Positions 16,817-23,208 of a stretch of 64,000 nucleotides of DNA are shown one piece after another; position 1 is the stretch's first letter, and each line of letters starts with the position of its first letter. The notes beneath the pieces were generated by a model, which saw only the letters and a list, made by a program, of their open reading frames with translations, was not told the origin of the DNA and did not search any database. The DNA is taken from assembly GCA_000972765.1 (NCBI GenBank), contig CP011265.1:3937001-4001000 (forward strand), in the 5' to 3' direction. A program made the position numbers and the translations under genes. The DNA is from Verrucomicrobia bacterium IMCC26134. Lineage in GTDB: Bacteria; Verrucomicrobiota; Verrucomicrobiia; Opitutales; Opitutaceae.

Positions 16817-18388
16817 ATGGAAAACTTCCTTATCGACGTGCCGGTGCCTTCCATGGGCGCGACCGTCAACGAACTCACCGTCATTGATCTGAAAGTCGGA
16901 GTAGGAGATGTTTTGAGCAAGGGCCGCGTCGCCGCCGAGCTGGAGAGCGATAAATCCGTCTTCGAGTGGGAGGCGCCGTGCGACGGCACCGTGCGCGCCG
17001 TGCATTGCCGCGCGGGCGACATCATACGCTCCGGGGACCTGTTTATCAGTATCGAGACGGCCGACGAGTCACTCCGCCATCTCATCTCCAAGGGCGCGCC
17101 CGTCAAAGCAGCCCTCGCCGCCGCGCCGCTTCCCGTTTCGACCGCGGCCTCGTCCGTGTCACAGGCTGCGATTGCCGCCCCTGTCCCCGCCGGTTCCGGT
17201 GCGCTCTGGACGCCACGCGCGCTGAAGCTCGCGCAAGAGGCCGGCCTCACTCCCGCCGCCTTGGCGGGCATCACCGGCACCGCACCCGGGGGCCGCATTT
17301 CCGGTGACGACTTTACCAGCTGGCTGGCCGCTCAGCCTGCACTCGCCGCCGCCGTCATCCCCGCTTCGCCAGTCGCCCCCGCCAGCGCAGTTGCTTCGAC
17401 CCAGGAGACGGTCTGCATCGCCGGCATCGGCTATGCGGTGCCGAAAAACATCCGCCCCACCAGCGAGATTTTAAAAGCCTTCCCCGGCCGCACCGAGGCC
17501 GAGATGCACAAGCTTACCGGCATCCACGAGCGCCGCTACGCCGACGCCGACGAATCCGCCACCAGCCTCGCCGCCACCGCGGTCGGCCAGGCGCTCAAGC
17601 AGGCCGGCATCGAGCCGGCGCAGATCGATGGTATCGTCCTCGCCACCATCATCCCCGACCAGCCCGTGCCCTCGATGGCGAGCGCGCTGGCCAAGTTGAT
17701 CGGCTGCCCCAAGGCCCTTGCCTTCGACCTCAACGCCGCCTGCTCCGGCTGGCTTTACGCCCTTGAAGTCGGCCGCGCCTTCATTCGCGGCGGCACGGCC
17801 AGAACGATCGTGGTCGTGACCGCCGAGCTGCTCTCCCGCATCACCAATCCCGAGGATCACGAGACCGCCTTTCTGTTTGGCGACGGCGCAGGCGCGGCGA
17901 TTTTAACCGACGCCCCCGGCGGCCATCGCCTGCACCGCATGGCGCTCTCCGGTGATGCCGCGCATTTCAACGCCATCCAGCGTCCGGGCGGCGGCGCATC
18001 GCGCCCCGTGCCCTGCGCCGACGGCAGCGACCGCGCGGATTTTTATCTGCAAATGGACGGGGCCGCCGTGTTTAAAAACGCCGTCGTAGCTTTCGCCGAT
18101 CAGATTGAAAAAGCGATGGCACGCCACGGCCTCAAGCCCGACGACATCGCCTGGATCGTGCCCCACCAGGCCAACGAACGCATTCTGCGCGCGGTGGGCA
18201 AACGCGTGGGCATCCCCTTCGAGAAGTTCGTCGTGACCATCGCCAAATACGGCAACACCTCCGGCGCGTCCGTATCGATGGCGCTCGGCTGGGCCGCCGA
18301 GGAAGGCATTTTCAAGACGGGCGACAAAATCATCTTCTGCTCGGTTGGCGCCGGCCTGACCTACGCCGGCGGTTTGCTGGTGTGGTGA
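16817..18388 (+). CDS. Lipoyl domain / E3-binding domain / beta-ketoacyl-ACP synthase III fusion
   Basis: 523 residues in three parts. Residues 1-80 are a lipoyl/biotinyl domain with the modified lysine in ESDKSVFEWEAP. Residues about 130-170 look like a peripheral subunit (E3)-binding domain: TPRALKLAQEAGL, then GTAPGGRISGDD. Alanine/proline-rich linkers flank it, as in E2 subunits of 2-oxo acid dehydrogenases. From about 197 to the end is a FabH-type ketosynthase with Cys in LNAACSGWLYAL, His in VPHQANERI and Asn in YGNTSGASVS, so the triad is intact. An E2 scaffold joined to a ketosynthase in place of the acyltransferase is unusual. A role in starting fatty or branched-chain acid synthesis from an acyl group carried on lipoate is inference. 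Confidence 0.85.
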   Translation: MENFLIDVPVPSMGATVNELTVIDLKVGVGDVLSKGRVAAELESDKSVFEWEAPCDGTVRAVHCRAGDIIRSGDLFISIETADESLRHLISKGAPVKAALAAAPLPVSTAASSVSQAAIAAPVPAGSGALWTPRALKLAQEAGLTPAALAGITGTAPGGRISGDDFTSWLAAQPALAAAVIPASPVAPASAVASTQETVCIAGIGYAVPKNIRPTSEILKAFPGRTEAEMHKLTGIHERRYADADESATSLAATAVGQALKQAGIEPAQIDGIVLATIIPDQPVPSMASALAKLIGCPKALAFDLNAACSGWLYALEVGRAFIRGGTARTIVVVTAELLSRITNPEDHETAFLFGDGAGAAILTDAPGGHRLHRMALSGDAAHFNAIQRPGGGASRPVPCADGSDRADFYLQMDGAAVFKNAVVAFADQIEKAMARHGLKPDDIAWIVPHQANERILRAVGKRVGIPFEKFVVTIAKYGNTSGASVSMALGWAAEEGIFKTGDKIIFCSVGAGLTYAGGLLVW

Positions 18389-18437
18389 CGGCGATGAGGC
18401 CGGCCGTTTTTTGACGGAACGCCTGGCCGGATGGAAA

Positions 18438-19202
18438 TCAACCTTCAGTCTCGATCCTGAGCACGCTGAGCGCGCAGGCGGCGGCGGTGTCGCAGCGCAA
18501 GACCAGCGGGCCGAGTGTCACCGCGATAAAGCCTGCCGCGAGGGCGCGTTCGACCTCTTCGGCGGTGAGGTCGCCCTCGGGGCCGATCAGGCAGGCGGCA
18601 GAGCGCGGGGCGCGGCCCTCATGCGCCGCGCGCCACGCGGCGAGCACCGAGCGCAGCGGACGTGCGCCGGGGTGAAGGCTGGCCACGAGCCGAAGCTCGG
18701 TCGCGGAGGCTTGGGTGGAGGCAAGGAAGGCATCGATGCCCTGCACCGGAGCGATGGCGGGGAGAAAGGGGTTGCCGCATTGTTTCGCGGCCTCGATGGC
18801 GACGGTGCGCCACTTCTCGTTTTTTTTGGCGGCGCGTTCGTCGTCCAGCCGCACTTCGCTGCGGGTGGTGGCGAGCGGTGCGATGGCCGCCGCGCCGAGC
18901 TCGGTGGCCTGGCGCACGATCTCGTCCATGGTCGAGCCCTTCGGCAGGCCTTGGCCGAGTAGCAGGGAGCAGTGCAGGGGAGTGCGGCGGGTCTGGCTCG
19001 TGATGCGCAGCACGGCGGCTTTTTTGCCCTCCACGCGGTCCAGAAGGCAGGTCCACTCGCAACCGTCGCCGTCGAAGGCGATCACGGGGTCGCCGCAGCG
19101 GGCACGGTTGACGGTGACGAGGTGGTGGGTCTCGGCCGGGGGGAGAATCAGTTCCGCGGCACCCTGGGGCGCGGTAGGGACATGGACGCGAAAATCAGGC
19201 AT
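18438..19202 (-). CDS. rsmE: 16S rRNA (uracil-1498-N3)-methyltransferase
   Basis: 254 residues of the SPOUT-class RsmE. An N-terminal PUA-like part (FRVHVP...HHLVTVNRARCGD) precedes the knotted methyltransferase domain, whose SAM-binding motifs LIGPEGDLTAEEVERAL and TLGPLVLRCDTAAACAL are clear. It methylates U1498 of 16S rRNA in the assembled small subunit. The frame reaches 19250 upstream, but homologues start near MPDFRVHVP, so I use 19202. It converges on the ketosynthase fusion gene. Confidence 0.9.
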   Translation of the reverse strand: MPDFRVHVPTAPQGAAELILPPAETHHLVTVNRARCGDPVIAFDGDGCEWTCLLDRVEGKKAAVLRITSQTRRTPLHCSLLLGQGLPKGSTMDEIVRQATELGAAAIAPLATTRSEVRLDDERAAKKNEKWRTVAIEAAKQCGNPFLPAIAPVQGIDAFLASTQASATELRLVASLHPGARPLRSVLAAWRAAHEGRAPRSAACLIGPEGDLTAEEVERALAAGFIAVTLGPLVLRCDTAAACALSVLRIETEG

Positions 19203-19515
19203 CTGGAGGGGAGTGAAGGGGTTCGGGGGACGGGCGTCGAGTCCTCGCAATCCCCAAAAAAGGAAAGGCGGCCACCGGGAACCACCCCGGGGGCCGCCTT
19301 AGCCAACCTAACAAACAACCAAGCAAACAACTGATACGAAGAGATAGACCGGTGAGGCCGGAAAACATTCAAAGATTGTGAAAGTATTTTTTGGCCGGAG
19401 GGAGAGAGGGGTAAACCGGGTTGTTTTTAGACTTCGGAGAAGGGGGAGGCAGCTTTGGCATTTACAAGGGCTGACAGGTCTTTACGAGTAGCCGCCTAGT
19501 TAGGCGAAGTGACAG
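19203..19515. other. Non-coding region between rsmE and tRNA-Leu
   Basis: 313 bases. Apart from the hairpin at 19262-19302 I see only an AT-rich stretch at 19370-19440 that may hold promoters for the tRNA genes. No gene recognised. Confidence 0.4.
19262..19302 (-). terminator. Strong hairpin upstream of rsmE, terminator or attenuator
   Basis: AAGGCGGCC at about 19269-19277 pairs with GGCCGCCTT at about 19293-19301. On the minus strand the stem is followed by a pyrimidine run ending TTTTTT near 19256-19262. It faces rsmE from upstream, so it would stop transcripts coming from the right or act in the rsmE leader. No gene is visible between it and the tRNA-Leu. Confidence 0.5.
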
Positions 19516-19600
19516 GCCCAGATGGCGGAATTGGCAGACGCAGTAGACTCAAAATCTACCGACGAAAGTCTTGTGGGTTCGACCCCCACTCTGGGCACCA
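19516..19600 (+). tRNA. tRNA-Leu (anticodon CAA)
   Basis: An 85-base class II tRNA. The acceptor stem GCCCAGA pairs with TCTGGGC, the anticodon stem TAGA/TCTA encloses loop CTCAAAA giving anticodon CAA, there is a short variable arm, and the T loop is GGGTTCGACCCC. CCA is encoded at 19598-19600. Confidence 0.95.
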
Positions 19601-19693
19601 TCTTATCCAGACGGAGGATAAGTGAAACGTGGCGCAAAAAACCGCTTGCTTCCGGTGGTTGCGGAAGGCTTTCTGACCCTCCTGTCAGTTGTT

Positions 19694-19772
<79 letters not shown>

Positions 19773-19775
19773 ATC

Positions 19776-19799
19776 CCTCTCATACGAGAGGGATTTTTT
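19776..19799 (+). terminator. Terminator after tRNA-Pro
   Basis: CCCTCTC at about 19776-19782 pairs with GAGAGGG at about 19787-19793, followed by a T run. It lies just beyond the attachment core, so it belongs to the integrated element and serves the rebuilt tRNA gene. Confidence 0.75.
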
Positions 19800-19858
19800 G
19801 TGCCCATAGGTAAATCGGGGGGCTGGATTTATCCGGCTTTATCTGCTTTTATCTAGAA

Positions 19859-21076
19859 ATGCAGAACAGACGCGGAACGAAAAACGGAACGAAGGCGGAA
19901 CGGCCGTGGGCTCCGCCTCGGGGGATCCGCTTCTACGATCGGCCCGATCGGCCCAAGCCGTTTCTCATGTCGTGGCGACCCAAGGCAAATGCTCCGGTGC
20001 AGACGCTTTCTTTTGGCGATGCGGCCGCTCGCGAGCGGGCCGGTCGACGGCTCGCCGAGGAGCGCGCCGCGGAGGGCGAGATTGCCATGTCATGGAACGC
20101 GGCCGGGTGGCGGGAGTTCCTCGAAGCCAAGGCGGCCGCCGAGGGCGCCGATCTGCGCATCGTCGTCCACGAGTGGAAGTCCGGCCGCGCGGCCGCCGGG
20201 ACTACCACGGATGCCCACTCGATCTCCGTGCCGGCGGCCGTCGAGAAGTATTTCAAGCTCCGCCTGGGCGAAGATGTGCGCGAGGGCACCGACACTTTTC
20301 GGCATCTGGATCTTCACCTGCGGAAGCGGTTCGCGGTCTTGTTCAAGGGGCACATGCTCCACCAGGTCACCAGCGACGAGATCCGCGATTGGATGAACGG
20401 GCTCAAGAATCCCGACAACGGCGAGCCGATGAGTGTGGTGACGAAGGGGCACCATCGAAAGAACGTGAACGCCTTCTTTGATCGAGCGGTGATGGAGGAG
20501 TGGGTGCGGGCAAATCCTTGCGTGCGGGTGAAGGCGCCGAGCGCAAAGCTCGCCGACGAGGAGGACGATGACATTGCCGGCCGCGTGATCCCGGTGGCGG
20601 ATCTGGAGAAGCTCTTCAAGGCCAACCGCGACCAGCCGGTGATCGGCCGCATGGCGCTCGAACTGTTTGGCGGGCTGCGGGCGGCCTCGGCCGAGCGGAT
20701 GCTGCGCGAGCATGTAAACTTTGAGGACAAGGGGCTGACGATGCCGGGGGTGCGCCACAAGTCGGGAAAACGGAAATACCGCGCCGGGCATCCGGAGGCG
20801 CTGTGGGCCTGGCTAAAGCACGCCGGCGACCGGATGTGGACGGAGGTGGACGAGGGCAGCTACGGCTATTTAAAGACGCAGGCCTTCATCCGGGCAAACG
20901 TCACCAATCCGGGCAACGGGCTCCGGCATTCGTTCGTGAGCTATCATCTCGCGCTTAATCGAAACACGCCGCTGACGTCCTACCTCGCGCAGCATCGGCG
21001 CAGCTCCACGACGGATGGTTATGAGGGGCTGGCCACGGAGGCCGATGCGAAGCGCTGGGCTGCAATCTTGCCCTGA
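19859..21076 (+). CDS. Tyrosine recombinase integrase of the prophage
   Basis: 405 residues. The core-binding part is around residues 120-220 (VPAAVEKYFKLRLGEDV...DEIRDWMNGL) and the catalytic domain after about 240. Catalytic residues appear as GGLRAASAERM (first Arg), HKSGKRKYR (Lys), GLRHSFVSYHLALN (second Arg) and STTDGYEG (Tyr nucleophile). The residue before LRH is Gly-Asn rather than the usual His-x-x-Arg arrangement, so one motif position is diverged. It starts 89 bases after the tRNA and reads away from it, the usual position for a tRNA-targeting integrase. It should catalyse integration into the tRNA-Pro 3' end. Confidence 0.88.
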   Translation: MQNRRGTKNGTKAERPWAPPRGIRFYDRPDRPKPFLMSWRPKANAPVQTLSFGDAAARERAGRRLAEERAAEGEIAMSWNAAGWREFLEAKAAAEGADLRIVVHEWKSGRAAAGTTTDAHSISVPAAVEKYFKLRLGEDVREGTDTFRHLDLHLRKRFAVLFKGHMLHQVTSDEIRDWMNGLKNPDNGEPMSVVTKGHHRKNVNAFFDRAVMEEWVRANPCVRVKAPSAKLADEEDDDIAGRVIPVADLEKLFKANRDQPVIGRMALELFGGLRAASAERMLREHVNFEDKGLTMPGVRHKSGKRKYRAGHPEALWAWLKHAGDRMWTEVDEGSYGYLKTQAFIRANVTNPGNGLRHSFVSYHLALNRNTPLTSYLAQHRRSSTTDGYEGLATEADAKRWAAILP

Positions 21077-21101
21077 GCGTAGATGCCGGCAGGGTGGAGG
21101 G

Positions 21102-21467
21102 ATGAAAACCTTTTGGGCGGTGCTTGCGGCGATCTTGGTGGCGGCGGGATTGATCGGCGGATTCGTCAAATATCAGGTGCATGCTGAGAAGGTGCAGGCG
21201 GAGAAGCTGGCCCAGACGCGCTTTGTTGCGGCCGAGACGCTCAAGTATATCAGGGAGGAGGAGGGGCGGATCTATAAGGAGCCGACCCGGGCCCGGGTGG
21301 AGTCGTTCGCGAAAGTCTTCCGCCTCTCGACCAATTTCATGCCGGACTTGCCAGCGAATGAGCGGGCGAGGTTCGTCGGGCAGATGAACGAGTTTTTATC
21401 GATGGCGAGGAAGTCGGTTTCGGGTGAACCGAACTTGGTGGAGTTGATGCCGAAGCCGCTGGAATGA
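21102..21467 (+). CDS. Small single-pass membrane protein of the prophage
   Basis: 121 residues. An N-terminal membrane helix (residues 4-23, FWAVLAAILVAAGLIGGFVK) is followed by a charged helical domain. A purine-rich GGAGGG lies directly before the ATG, and the frame opens further upstream inside the integrase end, which I reject. It is 25 bases after the integrase on the same strand. Position suggests a lysogenic-conversion or accessory function expressed from the prophage, but nothing in the sequence shows what it does. Confidence 0.6.
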   Translation: MKTFWAVLAAILVAAGLIGGFVKYQVHAEKVQAEKLAQTRFVAAETLKYIREEEGRIYKEPTRARVESFAKVFRLSTNFMPDLPANERARFVGQMNEFLSMARKSVSGEPNLVELMPKPLE

Positions 21468-21518
21468 TGGCGCGGCCGGAGAGCTTGGCAGGATCAACCG
21501 GCATCCAAGGGGGGCTGG

Positions 21519-21758
21519 TCAATGCGCGACGCCTGAGCTGCCTTCCAGTCGGGCCACGCGGAGGCTCACTTCGGCCACACTCGCCTCCGCCGTCACTACC
21601 CGGGATCGAAGCTCGATGATCTCTCGATCATGCGTATCCGCTTTCTCGTGAGCCACCGCCTGCGCCTTCTCCTGCTGGCTCACTGTCCTTAGCACCCAGA
21701 GGATGCCGGCGAGCGTGAGGCTAGTGAGGACGGTGTTGAGGTCGAGGGTGAGGTTCAC
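21519..21758 (-). CDS. Membrane-anchored coiled-coil protein, possible lysis-cassette member
   Basis: 79 residues: one membrane helix (residues 8-26, NTVLTSLTLAGILWVLRTV) then a coiled coil (about 28-73) with regular hydrophobic spacing and a final basic/acidic mix. This layout is common in short phage membrane proteins near lysis genes, where they act as antiholins or spanin-like parts. It lies last in the leftward late operon, converging on the membrane-protein gene to the left. No enzyme motif is present. Function not assigned. Confidence 0.55.
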   Translation of the reverse strand: MNLTLDLNTVLTSLTLAGILWVLRTVSQQEKAQAVAHEKADTHDREIIELRSRVVTAEASVAEVSLRVARLEGSSGVAH

Positions 21759-21767
21759 TGTGGTTTA

Positions 21768-22679
21768 TTAAGCGGTATGAAGGGGGCGGGCGGCGAAAAG
21801 GTCAGGGGCGAGGGCGGCGAACGCCGCGCCGATCTTGGTCTTGTCGGCCAGGTCGAGGCCTTGGTCGAGGGCAGTGCGGGCGAGGGTCGCCGTATCGGCG
21901 CCTGCGCTGCGCTCGAGGGTCACGAGGCCGGAGGCGATTCGGGCGGCGAGGCCGCCTATGTTCGCCCGGTAGGCGAGAGCGGCCACGGTGGCGATCACCG
22001 AGAGCAGGGTGCCGGCGGCCGCGGCGGCGCGCATCCAGAGCAGGGAGGCGGCCAGGTCGGCGTTGGTATCAGCTATGTCGTGGGCCCGAGTCTGGGCGGC
22101 AGTAAGCCTGGCAGCGGTGGTGGCGAGGGAGCGGGAGAGGGTGGCGTTATGGCCTTCGGTGGCTCGCTGGCGCACTTCGGCTGCGGCGAGTATCTGGGCG
22201 TCGGCGGAGCGGAGGTCGGCCACGAGTTGTCGGACGTTGGCGAGTTGTTCGGAGGTGGCTCCAGGGACGGCTTGGGTTAGGAGGTCGGTGGTGTTGCCGG
22301 CGAAGCGTTGGGTGAGCGTGGCTTCGGTGGAGGGAGGGAGTGCGGCGGCCGCTTGGGCGGTCTTCTCCGCCTCCAGGCGGGCTGCGAGCAGCTGGGCCTC
22401 ACGCGCGTCATCATGCCGATTCTCGGCGGCAGTAGTGGCGCGCTCGCCGCGGTGCGTCCACCAGGAGAAGAAGCCGGTGCCGGCGCCGGCAGGCGCCGTG
22501 GAGCAGCCGGTATAGAGGAGGCAGAGGCCGAGGGTGCAGAGCGCGATAAGGAAGGGCGAGAGCCGGCAGCGGCTGAACGCTGCGAGGGCCCTGAGGACGT
22601 GGCGGGCGGCGCAGCCGAGATGATACCAGCCTTGGGCGGAGGGTCTGAGGGGCGAGGGATGCTGGCAGGCGCAGCTCAT
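21768..22679 (-). CDS. Putative phage lipoprotein with coiled coil and C-terminal membrane segment
   Basis: 303 residues. A signal-like segment (about residues 33-52, SPFLIALCTLGLCLLYTGC) ends in the lipobox LYTGC, so it is probably a lipoprotein. Alanine-rich helical and coiled-coil stretches follow (about 70-185), then a second membrane segment near residue 210. The ATG at 22679 overlaps the TGA of the 38-codon gene upstream (ATGA), which fixes the start; the longer frame to 22838 is not coding. An outer-membrane spanin role is possible given the position but not shown. Confidence 0.55.
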   Translation of the reverse strand: MSCACQHPSPLRPSAQGWYHLGCAARHVLRALAAFSRCRLSPFLIALCTLGLCLLYTGCSTAPAGAGTGFFSWWTHRGERATTAAENRHDDAREAQLLAARLEAEKTAQAAAALPPSTEATLTQRFAGNTTDLLTQAVPGATSEQLANVRQLVADLRSADAQILAAAEVRQRATEGHNATLSRSLATTAARLTAAQTRAHDIADTNADLAASLLWMRAAAAAGTLLSVIATVAALAYRANIGGLAARIASGLVTLERSAGADTATLARTALDQGLDLADKTKIGAAFAALAPDLFAARPLHTA

Positions 22680-22792
22680 GTGAAGAGGCGGACCAGGAAG
22701 TAGCTGAGGCCGATCACGGCCCCACTGGCCGCGATCGCCAGGGCGAGGAGGAACTGCATGGCGTCGCGGTCGTCGGGGGGCTGCGGTCTCAT
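22676..22792 (-). CDS. 38-residue membrane protein, holin candidate
   Basis: A short frame below usual size limits. It reads MRPQPPDDRDAMQFLLALAI and ends in LSYFLVRLFT, with one membrane helix (about residues 13-33). Its ATG overlaps the TGA of the upstream gene (22789-22791) and its TGA overlaps the next ATG (22677-22679), both as ATGA. This double coupling supports it as real. Small size, one helix and a place next to the lipoprotein gene fit a class III-type holin, but this is inference. Confidence 0.55.
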   Translation of the reverse strand: MRPQPPDDRDAMQFLLALAIAASGAVIGLSYFLVRLFT

Positions 22793-23208
22793 GGGTTGAG
22801 GGCCGAGGCTTCGCGGAAGTAGGCATCAACCTCGGCATCGGTCTTTCCGAGGGCGGAGGTAAGGCTGGCGATGGTGGGGCTATCCCGGCGGATGTAGTTA
22901 CCGTATTCCCAGACTCGCAGAACTATGGTGCGCTGGGGCTCGGCGAGCTGGCTGAGGATGCTATTGATGGAGGAGGTGAGGCCGGCGAGATCGAGGATCG
23001 CGCGGATGGCCCACATGGGAACCTCGTGGGGCACGGGTGCTGGAGCGGCGGGCGGGCTGGCTATGTCAGTTTCAATGGCCTCGGGTGATGGCTGGGCGTT
23101 GGCCGGGATGCCGACTATCCGACCATCCGGGGTGGCGATAATGTAGGCGTGCTCTTCATGATCTATGACGGCGCCGAGGGTGCAGAGGTATGGTAGGAAG
23201 TCGCTCAT
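22789..23208 (-). CDS. Hypothetical phage protein after the tail fibre
   Basis: 139 residues. It starts MSDFLPYLCTLGAVIDHEEH at an ATG overlapping the TGA of the tail fibre gene, and its stop overlaps the next gene. The first 50 residues look beta-rich, a proline/alanine linker follows (SPPAAPAPVPHEVP), then a helical tail (WAIRAILDLAGLTSSINSIL). I do not recognise the fold. Because of the coupling, a fibre-associated or fibre-assembly role is likely. Confidence 0.65.
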   Translation of the reverse strand: MSDFLPYLCTLGAVIDHEEHAYIIATPDGRIVGIPANAQPSPEAIETDIASPPAAPAPVPHEVPMWAIRAILDLAGLTSSINSILSQLAEPQRTIVLRVWEYGNYIRRDSPTIASLTSALGKTDAEVDAYFREASALNP

